Below, piece by piece: positions 15,366 through 23,396 of a DNA stretch of 24,529 nt. The notes under the pieces were generated by a model that did not search any database, had not been told where the DNA came from, and saw nothing but the letters and a program-made list of their open reading frames with translations. The stretch's first letter is position 1, and each line of letters starts with the position of its first letter. Source of the stretch: a virus; IMG/VR virus record IMGVR_UViG_3300017781_000127, positions 1 to 24,529 of that record; one strand, given 5' to 3'. The translations under genes and the position numbers were made by a program.

Positions 15366-16399
15366 TGGCTTATTTACCTAAAAACAAATATAAAGTACTT
15401 TATACTAATGGAGACACCTATAGAAGTACAAAGACTGGCAAGCCCTATACTGGTGAATATATTAGGTTAAATGATGGAAGAGTCTTTGCAGGCAACCACC
15501 CAAGTGATTTAAAGGGCCCCTTAGAACTTATTCCAAGACTTAGAAACAAAAACGTATTAACTAATAACGTTAATAATAGAGTTTATCAAATTTTAAATAA
15601 GGAAAGAACTAAAAAACAAGATTCATATATTAAAATCCAATCTAGCAAACCTCTACCAACTGCTGAAGACTATAATAATTCTTTTTTCATCAGATATTTT
15701 TCAGTTAGAATAAATACTAAAGAGTATCAAGAAATTTCTAAAGACGTTTATGAAAATTTTAATGACCGTAAATATAATCGTATTTTAAATAGAGTATTTT
15801 TTATTAAATGGTCTTTAACTGAAGATAATAGAACAGAAAACACTACTATGTTAGAAAAAATAGAACCTTCTTTACCTGGTTTTAGTGATGTTTTTCTTGA
15901 TAAAGGTGAATATGGTATTAAAGGGGGAATAGTTAGAATCAATACCAACACAAAAACATACATTGATGGAAACATTATTGATAAAAATCTCCCGGCAGCA
16001 TATCAACTAGGTAATAAAAACCCTAATTCTGTAGAAAACCCAAATGTTCCTAAAAACCAACATTGTGGTAATTGTGTTTTTTATAAAAATATGAATTGTA
16101 GTAGGTGGGAAGCTAAAGTAAAAATCGAATTTCATTGTAAAGCATATAAAGGGAAATGGGGTAATAATCTTTCTACTTATATAGATCCGGATTCTCTATC
16201 TGCTGAATTACTAGATCTTACTCAACAAAATCAACCTTCAGAAGATATTTCAACAGATTTTGACCCCCCATCAGACACTGAAGGAACTACATCTTCCCCT
16301 TCATATGGTGGAAATGATCCTATTACTGTAAAAGTTACAAAATCACTAACTAAAGGACCAAATGACCCACCTTCCCCCGGAAAAGGAGGTAGGTATTAA
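15365..16399 (+). CDS. Baseplate/tail structural protein with four-cysteine cluster
   Basis: The 344-residue product starts with a Tyr/Gly-rich segment, KYKVLYTNGDTYRSTKTGKP to VFAGNHPSD (about 8-48), of a kind repeated in structural proteins of T4-like marine phages. A middle region (100-165) is rich in charged and aromatic residues. Four cysteines are clustered at C234, C237, C245 and C258 (CGNC, then NCSRW, then HCKAY), spacing C-x2-C-x7-C-x12-C. This looks like a metal site, either an iron-sulfur cluster of high-potential type or zinc. After residue 280 the protein is Ser/Pro/Asp-rich and probably disordered, ending PSPGKGGRY. It overlaps the hub stop by one base and is the last gene of the tail run, so it is probably part of the baseplate or spike. 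The protein is real; metal binding and exact location are inferred. Confidence 0.6.
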   Translation: MAYLPKNKYKVLYTNGDTYRSTKTGKPYTGEYIRLNDGRVFAGNHPSDLKGPLELIPRLRNKNVLTNNVNNRVYQILNKERTKKQDSYIKIQSSKPLPTAEDYNNSFFIRYFSVRINTKEYQEISKDVYENFNDRKYNRILNRVFFIKWSLTEDNRTENTTMLEKIEPSLPGFSDVFLDKGEYGIKGGIVRINTNTKTYIDGNIIDKNLPAAYQLGNKNPNSVENPNVPKNQHCGNCVFYKNMNCSRWEAKVKIEFHCKAYKGKWGNNLSTYIDPDSLSAELLDLTQQNQPSEDISTDFDPPSDTEGTTSSPSYGGNDPITVKVTKSLTKGPNDPPSPGKGGRY

Positions 16400-16439
16400 A
16401 TTTTTTGGAATTTACTAACTTTTTTTGTATATTAGGGGT

Positions 16440-17765
16440 ATGTACTACCTTATAGAAACACAAGAACAATTAGAACGGTTCTTCGAAGGTGAGGGTAACG
16501 AATGTTACCTTCAATTTGTTACAAATAATGACGACACCCACCCTAAATTACAATCGCTTTGTGCCTTGTACATTTATTCATTTAGTAGAGAAAAGGGTTT
16601 TATGATTAACCTAAATCACCCAGAGGGGTTTGAGCTTGATCTACCAATGAAGTATTTGCGATCTTATACGAACATATTCGTTAAGGAAAAAACAAAAAGC
16701 TTACTATACATTCCAACACTCCCTTATACGGATATACAAAGCATATACTACTTACTAAAAAACGAACCACTACCTGCGTTACCAAAAACCGGAACACACA
16801 CGTTTTATGAGCGCAAATTTGGCGCATATAACGCGAATAAAATCATTCCACTTGCAAAGCACTATGAGGCGATGACTAACGAATTTGAGGCGATTTACCC
16901 GTATATTCGTAGCTATAAAAGTGAGGAATCAAACAAGTGGTATAACGAAATATTTATACCCACACTAGCCAAAATGGTAGGTGAAGGTTTTAAAATTAAT
17001 GATACGTTTAAGCAACATTTTAATATAAATGAAAAATTTAGCATACACGACTCCAAGATATACGGGTGGTATAATTTTTGCACTACAACAGGACGTCCTA
17101 CAAACAACTTTAATAGCGTTAATTTCTCAGCTTTAAAACATGATACAGGTGAACGAGACGGCTTTGAAGCAGACAACGATTTATTGATTGAAATGGATTT
17201 TGAGGGTTATCATCCACGAATTATAGCGCGTTTGTCAGGTGGTGAATTAGATAAAAATGAGTCTGTTCACACACAAATGGCAAAAATGTATTTTAACACT
17301 GAAGAAATAGATGCTGAAATGTACAAGCGAAGTAAGGAGCTTACTTTCCAACAAATGTACGGCGGTATAAATAAAAAATATCTTAAACACAAGTATTTTA
17401 ACAAAGCACAACAATTTATCAACGAATTGTGGCGAGAGTTTAACACACAAGGGTATGTTAAAACTGTAATTGCGAGGCGCAAGCTTTTAAAAGATAACTA
17501 TAAAAACATAACTCCTCAAAAGTTATTTAACTACTACATCCAAGCGTTTGAAACGGAATATAACTTTACAATGTTGTCAAGGTTATTTAAATTACTTGAG
17601 GGAAAGAAAAGCAAAGTTATCTTATATGTGTATGACTCTGTGCTAATAGATTTTTCGTTGGAGGACGGTAAAGAAACACTTCAAGCTATTAAGTCAATAG
17701 TTTCGTCTGATTTCCCTATTAAATTGAAGCGAGGTAGTACATACTCTTCTTTAGAGGCCCTTTGA
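16440..17765 (+). CDS. Compact family A DNA polymerase
   Basis: The 441-residue protein carries the Pol I polymerase motifs: TTTGR (about 215-219), motif A EMDFEGYHPRIIARLSGG (251-268, metal ligand Asp253), motif B with KELTFQQMYGG (299-309; Lys299, Phe303, Tyr307), and motif C VYDSVLIDF (397-405, Asp399). The motif C Glu of the usual HDE is Ser here, and the Arg eight residues before Phe303 is Tyr. The N-terminal 150 residues lie where a 3'-5' exonuclease would be, but no DxE motif or other exonuclease residues are visible. T4 itself uses a family B polymerase (gp43), so this is a different solution. Start: a TTG at 16425 is in frame, but ATG at 16440 is preferred (MYYLIETQEQ). Arg codons are mostly CGN (12 of 15), unlike the tail genes. 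Replicative use is inferred from the neighbours. Confidence 0.88.
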   Translation: MYYLIETQEQLERFFEGEGNECYLQFVTNNDDTHPKLQSLCALYIYSFSREKGFMINLNHPEGFELDLPMKYLRSYTNIFVKEKTKSLLYIPTLPYTDIQSIYYLLKNEPLPALPKTGTHTFYERKFGAYNANKIIPLAKHYEAMTNEFEAIYPYIRSYKSEESNKWYNEIFIPTLAKMVGEGFKINDTFKQHFNINEKFSIHDSKIYGWYNFCTTTGRPTNNFNSVNFSALKHDTGERDGFEADNDLLIEMDFEGYHPRIIARLSGGELDKNESVHTQMAKMYFNTEEIDAEMYKRSKELTFQQMYGGINKKYLKHKYFNKAQQFINELWREFNTQGYVKTVIARRKLLKDNYKNITPQKLFNYYIQAFETEYNFTMLSRLFKLLEGKKSKVILYVYDSVLIDFSLEDGKETLQAIKSIVSSDFPIKLKRGSTYSSLEAL

Positions 17766-17796
17766 TATTTATTGTAGAATACTACAATAATACAAA
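17766..17796 (+). promoter_or_regulatory. TATTTATT element with inverted repeat, leader of the 129-aa gene
   Basis: TATTTATT begins one base after the polymerase stop and 31 bases before ATG. It overlaps an inverted repeat at 17769-17790: TTATTGTAG / CTACAATAA, nine base pairs with an AATA loop. There is no T-run after it, so it is not a terminator. It may be a promoter with a hairpin leader or an operator. Confidence 0.45.
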
Positions 17797-18186
17797 ATGA
17801 ACAATAAACTTTACTGCACTTTTCTCCAAGACGAGGGTGTTGATGAAGTTGTAGATAGAATTCTTGAGGAGCACGATATATTATTTAATAAGATTTTTGT
17901 TCTAGTTGCCTTAGATGACGATAAAACAATGTTAACTTATAATATTGACGGACCAGTTTATAACCTACAACTACCAAACACTATACTTGTACATAGAAAA
18001 AAACAAACTAATACTTTATATACCATAAATGCTTTAAACGAAGTAATAAAATACCTAAATGGTGGCGTTTTAGATACTACGTATCAAGTAGACTGGAGTA
18101 AGTTCCGTAACAGCCTTCTTTTAACTCGCCCTGGTGGGTTTAAAAAGGTTAGAACACGATTAAAAACCATAATTGAAATAGAATAA
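17797..18186 (+). CDS. Hypothetical phage protein, 129 aa
   Basis: This soluble, mixed-charge protein of 129 residues opens with YCTFLQDEGVDEVVDRI. Hydrophobic strands KIFVLVALDD and TILVHRKK follow, then TLYTINALNEVIKYLNGG (about 86-103), VDWSKFRNSLLL, and a basic KKVRTRLKTIIEIE end. I recall similar short proteins in marine T4-like phages with no assigned function. The alternating strand/helix layout suggests a small alpha-beta fold, but I see no catalytic or nucleotide-binding motif. It lies between the polymerase and cysteine synthase genes with its own leader element, and ends 18 bases before the next gene. Its role could be early (replication-linked) or regulatory; nothing in the sequence decides this. 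Confidence 0.65.
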   Translation: MNNKLYCTFLQDEGVDEVVDRILEEHDILFNKIFVLVALDDDKTMLTYNIDGPVYNLQLPNTILVHRKKQTNTLYTINALNEVIKYLNGGVLDTTYQVDWSKFRNSLLLTRPGGFKKVRTRLKTIIEIE

Positions 18187-18204
18187 AATCAAAAGAAAAA
18201 GGTT

Positions 18205-19083
18205 ATGTTGTTATTAGATACAGTAGGTAACACCCCCTTATTAAGGTTTGATTTTCCAAACGGCACTTTATGGGGTAAAGCAGAGTTTTTAAATCCAGGT
18301 GGATCAGTAAAAGATAGACCTGTAGCTTGGATTCTAAAAATTGCTATGCGTAATGGTAAACTTAAACCTGGAGATACTATAATTGAAGCTACTTCAGGTA
18401 ATATGGGCATTTCATTAGCTATGTTTTGTGCTAATTTAGGTTTTAAATGTGTTATAGTAATGCCTTCTAATATGAGTACTGAACGTAAAGTTATGTTAAA
18501 ATCGTTTGGTGCTGAATTGATAGAGGTACCTGCTGGTGATTTTGATGGTGCTATTTTGCTTAGAAATAAATTAGCTAAAGATAATGGTTGGTTTAATTTT
18601 AATCAATTTCATAACGAACAAAATATAGAATCTCATTGGTATACTACAGGTATGGAAATCTGTAAAGATTTTGATTATAATAAACCTATTGATGCTTTTG
18701 TAGCAGGTACAGGAACAGGGGGGACTATAATGGGTGCTGGTAAATTTATAAAAAATAGATACCCAGTATGTAAATTAATAGCATTAGAACCTGCTGAATC
18801 ACCTGTTATGTCAGGCGGAGAACCTGGGTTACATGGTATTCAAGGTATAGGAGACGGTAGTAAATTTTTAGTAAACCTAAAAGATATAGACCGTATTGAA
18901 ACTGTATCTACTGAGGAATCAATTAAAAAATCTAAATCATTAGCTAAACAATATGGCTTATTTGTAGGCTTTTCTGCAGCAGCTAATTTTTTAGTTGCAG
19001 AAAGGCTAATTAAAGAAGGATATGCTAAAAATGTAGTTACTATCCTTTGTGATAGAGGAGAAAGATATTTTAGTTGTTTGTAA
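18205..19083 (+). CDS. Cysteine synthase (O-acetylserine sulfhydrylase, CysK/CysM family)
   Basis: A PLP-dependent enzyme of 292 residues that would make cysteine from an activated serine and a sulfur donor. All landmarks are present: VGNTPLLR (7-14), NPGGSVKDRP with the PLP lysine Lys36, EATSGNMGISLA (61-72; the substrate loop with Asn66), MPSNMSTERK (86-95), the phosphate-binding GTGTGGT (168-174), and CDRGERYFS (282-290). The last block and MPSNMSTERK resemble CysM (isozyme B), while GIQGIGDG (211-218) is CysK-like. Length is slightly below CysM (303 aa) and CysK (323 aa), with a short C-terminus. The start ATG at 18205 gives the canonical N-terminus. It sits between replication genes, as an auxiliary metabolic gene; Arg codons are mostly AGA/AGG (7 of 10), unlike the polymerase, gp32 and UvsX genes. 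Whether it uses O-acetylserine or O-phosphoserine, sulfide or thiosulfate, cannot be told. Confidence 0.92.
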   Translation: MLLLDTVGNTPLLRFDFPNGTLWGKAEFLNPGGSVKDRPVAWILKIAMRNGKLKPGDTIIEATSGNMGISLAMFCANLGFKCVIVMPSNMSTERKVMLKSFGAELIEVPAGDFDGAILLRNKLAKDNGWFNFNQFHNEQNIESHWYTTGMEICKDFDYNKPIDAFVAGTGTGGTIMGAGKFIKNRYPVCKLIALEPAESPVMSGGEPGLHGIQGIGDGSKFLVNLKDIDRIETVSTEESIKKSKSLAKQYGLFVGFSAAANFLVAERLIKEGYAKNVVTILCDRGERYFSCL

Positions 19084-19148
19084 AGGCCTTTTGGTAAAAT
19101 TTGGATTCCCTGATCTAGGGTATTATATTTACCCAAAATTAAAAGGTC
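19082..19148 (+). promoter_or_regulatory. Structured leader upstream of the gp32-like gene
   Basis: The 65-base gap has a 10-base palindrome AAAGGCCTTT (19082-19091), a small hairpin CCCT-GATCT-AGGG (19108-19120), and outer segments CCTTTT and AAAAGG that can pair across it. There is no T tract, so it is not a standard terminator. T4 gp32 represses its own mRNA by binding its leader, so a structured leader is worth noting. The pairing is imperfect and this is a weak call. Confidence 0.3.
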
Positions 19149-19901
19149 ATGAATCTAGATGAAATTAGAAAGCGCATGGACCGCTTGCAAAACAAGTCCA
19201 ACGGCAAGTCAAAATCCGACTACAAAGCCAACTTTTGGAAACCACCTAGCGGTGAAAAATCAGTTATTCGTATTGTGCCCTATAAGCACAATAAGGAAAT
19301 ACCATTTACTGAATTGTATTTCTACTTCGGTATTGACAAACCCAGAATGATGTCACTCTCAAACTTTGATGAGTCTGACCCGATTTTGGAGTTTGCATCA
19401 CAACTACGTAAGTCCAATGATCCCGACAATATGGCATTGGCAAAGAAACTTTACCCCAAAATGCGTACGTTCGCACCTGTAATTGTTAGAGGTGAGGAAG
19501 ATAAAGGTGTACGTTTTTGGGAATTTGGTAAAATGGTTTACCAAGAACTCCTTGGAGTTATGATGGATGAAGATTATGGTGACATTACTGACATTGCTCA
19601 GGGACGAGATATTACTGTTGAAGTTATTCCAGCGGCTGAAACTGGTAAGATGTACGACACAACTACTGTTCGTGTCAAACCAGTTCAGACCCCACTTTCA
19701 GATAGTGCTGAAACAGTTGAGTCACTTCTTGAAAATCAAAAGAATGTTATTGACTTGTTTAACAAGTACTCATTTGATGAAATGAAGGAATCACTTCAGA
19801 AGTACTTAGCACCAGGTGAAGAGAAGGAAACAGTAGAGGCAACATCACCTGTAAAAGAAAAGGTTGACCTCGATTCTAAAATAGACGATTTATTCGGTTA
19901 A
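19149..19901 (+). CDS. 32: Single-stranded DNA-binding protein (T4 gp32-like)
   Basis: The 250-residue product begins with a basic N-terminal region (MNLDEIRKRMDRL, KSNGKSKSDYKANFWKP), then GEKSVIRIVPYKHNKEIPF, which opens the OB-fold core of gp32-like proteins. The core continues through RTFAPVIVRGEEDKGVRFWE and the VTVEVIP-type strands to about residue 165. The last 40 residues are acidic and end DLDSKIDDLFG, the tail that contacts helicase, polymerase and recombinase. T4 gp32 is 301 aa. There is not one cysteine in the protein, so the zinc site of T4 gp32 (three Cys, one His) is absent. It lies two bases upstream of uvsX, and it protects single strands in replication and loads UvsX in recombination. 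Confidence 0.88.
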   Translation: MNLDEIRKRMDRLQNKSNGKSKSDYKANFWKPPSGEKSVIRIVPYKHNKEIPFTELYFYFGIDKPRMMSLSNFDESDPILEFASQLRKSNDPDNMALAKKLYPKMRTFAPVIVRGEEDKGVRFWEFGKMVYQELLGVMMDEDYGDITDIAQGRDITVEVIPAAETGKMYDTTTVRVKPVQTPLSDSAETVESLLENQKNVIDLFNKYSFDEMKESLQKYLAPGEEKETVEATSPVKEKVDLDSKIDDLFG

Positions 19902-19902
19902 T

Positions 19903-21048
19903 ATGGCAAAAAAATCTAACAATACGACCCTAGACGGGGGAAGTCTTACTGACGAACTAGCAATTTCGCTAAATAAAAAATTCAGTAAGGAATACAATAA
20001 AGTAGCTTACTTTCTTAACGGTGGGGATGAATCACCAACAGACGTTACATCTTGGGTATCTACAGGGTGTACACCACTCGATTTGGCGATTTCTAACAGA
20101 CCAAATGGAGGTTTACCTGTTAGTAAGATTGTTGAGATTACGGGCCTAGAGCAAAGTGGTAAATCCCTCCTAGCAGCTCACGTAATTGCTTCTACACAAA
20201 AGCAAGACGGTGTGGCAATATATATTGATACTGAATCAGCACTAGATGCACAGTTCTTAACCGCCATAGGAGTTGATGTTGATAAGATGCTTTACATCCC
20301 TCTTGATACAATTGAGGATGTTTTTGAAGCAATGGAAGACATCATCGTAAAGATTCGCGAAAAAAATAAGAACAAGCTAGTGACTATTGTAGTAGACTCT
20401 GTAGCCGCCGCAACCACTAAAATTGAATCTGCAGCCGACTATGATAAAGATGGTTATGCTACTGCTAAAGCAATCATCATGTCTAAATCAATGCGCAAAA
20501 TTACTAATTTAATAGGTAAGCAAAAAATCCTGTGTGTATTTACTAATCAGTTACGTCAAAAACTAAACGCGATGCCGTTTGGAGATCAATACACAACGTC
20601 AGGAGGTAAAGCGCTCCAATTCCACGCCTCAGTTCGTTTGCGACTCAAAGGAGTAGGCAAGATTAAAGAGAAAGTTAATGGTGTGGATGAAGTAGTTGGA
20701 CAGGAAGTTGAATGCGTAGTTGTTAAAAACCGCCTAGGCCCACCTAACCGAAAAGTTCGTTATAACGTCTTTTACGATTCCGGGATTGACGACATTTATG
20801 GTACCTTAAAATTGCTTAAAGAATACAAGATTGTTAAGCAGGGAGGAGCGTGGTACAAGTATACCACAGCAGATGGAGAAACTCACCAGTTTTTAGCTAA
20901 AGAGTTTGGAGATCTGTTAGACAGCCACCCCACAGCTAAAGAAGAATTGTATGAAGCTCTTTGTGACAAATATATTATGAAGTATCGTCACGAAAAGGAG
21001 GATGGTCTAGATCGTGACCCCGAAGAAACCATAATTGAAAATGAGTAA
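19903..21048 (+). CDS. uvsX: UvsX/RecA-type recombinase
   Basis: The 381-residue ATPase has Walker A GLEQSGKS (81-88, Lys87), the catalytic Glu at 111 (YIDTESALD), Walker B LVTIVVDS (159-166, Asp165), and the DNA-binding L2 area FTNQLRQKLNAMPFGDQYTT with SGGKALQFHASVRLRL (about 213-248). This is the RecA core with UvsX-like N- and C-terminal parts, the latter acidic (EEDGLDRDPEETIIENE-like end). T4 UvsX is 391 aa, so it is full length. UvsX forms filaments on single-stranded DNA, helped by gp32 whose gene is directly upstream, and drives strand invasion and recombination-dependent replication. The stop overlaps the nuclease start by eight bases. Arg codons are CGN in 10 of 11 cases. Confidence 0.93.
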   Translation: MAKKSNNTTLDGGSLTDELAISLNKKFSKEYNKVAYFLNGGDESPTDVTSWVSTGCTPLDLAISNRPNGGLPVSKIVEITGLEQSGKSLLAAHVIASTQKQDGVAIYIDTESALDAQFLTAIGVDVDKMLYIPLDTIEDVFEAMEDIIVKIREKNKNKLVTIVVDSVAAATTKIESAADYDKDGYATAKAIIMSKSMRKITNLIGKQKILCVFTNQLRQKLNAMPFGDQYTTSGGKALQFHASVRLRLKGVGKIKEKVNGVDEVVGQEVECVVVKNRLGPPNRKVRYNVFYDSGIDDIYGTLKLLKEYKIVKQGGAWYKYTTADGETHQFLAKEFGDLLDSHPTAKEELYEALCDKYIMKYRHEKEDGLDRDPEETIIENE

Positions 21049-22060
21049 TTTCGAAGATATCTTAAACAACATATCCCGTGAAGAGAAGCATCCTAATGAC
21101 AGGGTGCTTCTCATTGACGGATTAAATATATTTTTAAGAGCATTTGCTGTAAACGGTGCACTGAATGAAAAAGGTGTACCCGTAGGAGGTATTATGGGAT
21201 TTATGAAATCTCTTGCGCTTGCTATTAGGCAAATGGAACCGACTCGGGTAGTTGTTGTTTATGATGGAGCTGGAGGTAGTAAAAGACGAAGAAAAATTAA
21301 CCCAGACTATAAATCAAACAGAACTCCTAAGCGTGTAACTAAGTTTGATGCTTTTAATTCATTACAAGACGAAAAGGAAGCAATGAAAATCCAATTTAGA
21401 AGACTACTCAGTTACCTTGAGTTACTTCCAATTGATGTTTATAGCGTGGATAATGTTGAGGCAGACGATGTAATTGCGTATATCGCACAAAATATGCTAG
21501 AAAACGAAGTAATTATTATGTCTGCTGACCAAGATTTTTTACAGTTAGTAAACGATCGAATTGTAGTCTGGTCACCAAATAAGAAAAAGTACTACACAAA
21601 AGAGCAAATATTTACTGAATATGGAATACCGGCTCACAACTTTTTGATGTATAAATGTTTAATGGGTGATAAATCAGATAACCTTGAAGGTATTAAAGGT
21701 TTAGGCCCTAAAAAAATGACTAAAGTAATACCTGAAATTACAGGTAAAGAAATAAATTTAGATTATCTTATACACTATGCGTCAACACAAGATAGTTTAA
21801 TGCATAAACGAATCGCTGAAAACCGAGTAAAATTAGAAACTAACGAAAAGATGATGTCACTTAAAGATCCGATTATGTCTGGACAATTAAAAATTCAAAT
21901 AAGTGATTTGGCTTCTCGCCCAACAAATTTGCTCCACCGAAATGATTTTATTATGTTATATAACGAAGATTATATGGGGACTAATTTACAAAACCCAGAT
22001 ATCTGGTTAAAGGAACATTTCCTTAAATTAAATAATCTTGCAAAAATAACACATGAGTAA
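21041..22060 (+). CDS. 5'-3' exonuclease / FEN-family nuclease (T4 RNase H-like)
   Basis: The 339-residue product has the acidic metal-site motifs of flap/5' nucleases: LLIDGLN (Asp26), VVYDGAGGSKRRRK (Asp75), VEADDVIAY (Glu140, Asp142, Asp143), SADQDF (Asp163, Asp165) and MGDKSDN (Asp210, Asp213), followed by the helix-three-turn-helix box GIKGLGPKKMTK (217-228) for DNA binding. KINPDYKSNR near residue 86 is the classic FEN arch start. T4 RNase H (305 aa) belongs to this family and removes RNA primers and adjacent DNA from lagging strands. A TTG at 21035 is in frame, but ATG at 21041 overlaps the uvsX stop by eight bases and gives a better start. The stop also overlaps the helicase start by eight bases. 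Confidence 0.92.
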   Translation: MSNFEDILNNISREEKHPNDRVLLIDGLNIFLRAFAVNGALNEKGVPVGGIMGFMKSLALAIRQMEPTRVVVVYDGAGGSKRRRKINPDYKSNRTPKRVTKFDAFNSLQDEKEAMKIQFRRLLSYLELLPIDVYSVDNVEADDVIAYIAQNMLENEVIIMSADQDFLQLVNDRIVVWSPNKKKYYTKEQIFTEYGIPAHNFLMYKCLMGDKSDNLEGIKGLGPKKMTKVIPEITGKEINLDYLIHYASTQDSLMHKRIAENRVKLETNEKMMSLKDPIMSGQLKIQISDLASRPTNLLHRNDFIMLYNEDYMGTNLQNPDIWLKEHFLKLNNLAKITHE

Positions 22061-23396
22061 GTTAGAACAGTACGGCCATAATTTTCAGGTTAAAGTACTA
22101 TCTACACTTGTTAAAGACCGAGAGTTTATACAACAAGTAGCAGATATTGTATCGCCTGATTTCTTCGATAACGAAGCAAATAAATGGATTGTAGGTAAGA
22201 CTTTAGAATATTTTAATGAGTTTAGAACTACTCCTACAATGGAGGTATTTAAGGTTGAAGTAGAAAAAATTCGTAATGAAATTCAACAAGTTGCCGTAAA
22301 AGAACAACTTAAAGAAACATTTAAATCTACTAAATCACAAGATCTTGATTATGTTAAACAAACATTCCTTGATTTTTGCCGAAACCAAACACTTAAATCT
22401 GCTCTCCTTTCATCAGTTGATCTCCTTGAAATAGGAAATTACGAAGATATTCGCCGCCTTATTGATAATGCCCTTAAAGCCGGTGTAGAAAAAAATCTTG
22501 GCCACGATTATATGGACGAAATTGAAGCCCGTTACCAAGAAGAAGCTAGAAACACAATAGAAACACCTTGGAATGAAATTAACAGTTTATTAAGTGGTGG
22601 TTTAGGTACAGGTGATTTAGGGTTACTTGTAGGTAATCCAGGCGGGGGTAAATCGTGGGCACTTGTTGCCTTAGGGGGCCATGCAGTTAAACTTGGTTAT
22701 ACTGTTTTACACTATACTCTTGAACTTTCTGACATGTATGTTGGTCAGAGATATGATGCTTTCTTTACAGAAATACCAGTTAATGAAATTAAAATCCATA
22801 AAACAACTGTTAAAGAAGAATTAGGAAATATGAGAGGGAAATTGTATATTAAACAATATCCGGCGGGTAAAGCCAATGTAAATACGATATTAGCGCATAT
22901 AGATAAATGCCGTGGCCAAGGTATTGAACCTGACCTTATCGTGTTAGATTACGCAGACCTTTTATACACTAAAAATGGAAAAGAAAAACGAGATCGATTA
23001 GATGATATCTATACTTCATTAAGAGGTATGGCTACTGAATTAAAAATCCCAATTTGGACAGCATCTCAAAGCAATAGATCAGCAGCTCGAGATAATATCA
23101 TTCAAGGAGACCAAATCGCTGAAAGTTATTCTAAAATTATGATTTCAGACTTTGCCCTTTCACTATCAAGAAAAACAGAAGATAAAGAAAACGGTACAGG
23201 AAGATTTCACGTTATGAAAAACAGATATGGAGCTGATGGTTTAACATTTAATGCGCTTATGGACACATCTACCGGAAAAATCGATTTTACCAATCGTATA
23301 AATAATGAAGAAACCAACAGTCCTGACGGAGCTGGCTTTACAGGAAATGAAAGAAGAAATCTCCAAAGGGCTGCTGAAAATATTTTTAACTTTTAA
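22053..23396 (+). CDS. 41: Replicative DNA helicase, DnaB type (T4 gp41-like)
   Basis: The 447-residue product has an N-terminal helical domain (1-165, as in DnaB/gp41) and a RecA-type motor from about 170. Motor motifs are Walker A GNPGGGKS (194-201, Lys200), the catalytic Glu in HYTLELS (224), Walker B LIVLDYADLL (295-304, Asp299), the sensor Gln in TASQSNR (339), and KNRYG (389-393), which holds the Arg/Lys fingers. T4 gp41 is 475 aa. The hexamer unwinds the lagging-strand template at the fork and would act with the polymerase, gp32-like protein and nuclease encoded next to it. The primase partner (gp61) is not in this window. Start ATG is eight bases inside the nuclease gene. Confidence 0.92.
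   Translation: MSKLEQYGHNFQVKVLSTLVKDREFIQQVADIVSPDFFDNEANKWIVGKTLEYFNEFRTTPTMEVFKVEVEKIRNEIQQVAVKEQLKETFKSTKSQDLDYVKQTFLDFCRNQTLKSALLSSVDLLEIGNYEDIRRLIDNALKAGVEKNLGHDYMDEIEARYQEEARNTIETPWNEINSLLSGGLGTGDLGLLVGNPGGGKSWALVALGGHAVKLGYTVLHYTLELSDMYVGQRYDAFFTEIPVNEIKIHKTTVKEELGNMRGKLYIKQYPAGKANVNTILAHIDKCRGQGIEPDLIVLDYADLLYTKNGKEKRDRLDDIYTSLRGMATELKIPIWTASQSNRSAARDNIIQGDQIAESYSKIMISDFALSLSRKTEDKENGTGRFHVMKNRYGADGLTFNALMDTSTGKIDFTNRINNEETNSPDGAGFTGNERRNLQRAAENIFNF

Noticed and set aside
16425-16439. TTG start for the polymerase
   Set aside because: ATG at 16440 is 15 bases downstream and gives a natural N-terminus; the added residues have no support.
16400-16439. Terminator or Bacteroidota-type promoter between the tail run and the polymerase
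   Set aside because: The gap is T-rich with two TTTTTTG tracts about 20 bases apart, but there is no hairpin and the spacing inside a TAnnTTTG box does not fit.
21035-21040. TTG start for the 5' nuclease
   Set aside because: ATG at 21041 is two codons on and gives the same eight-base overlap style as the following gene pair.
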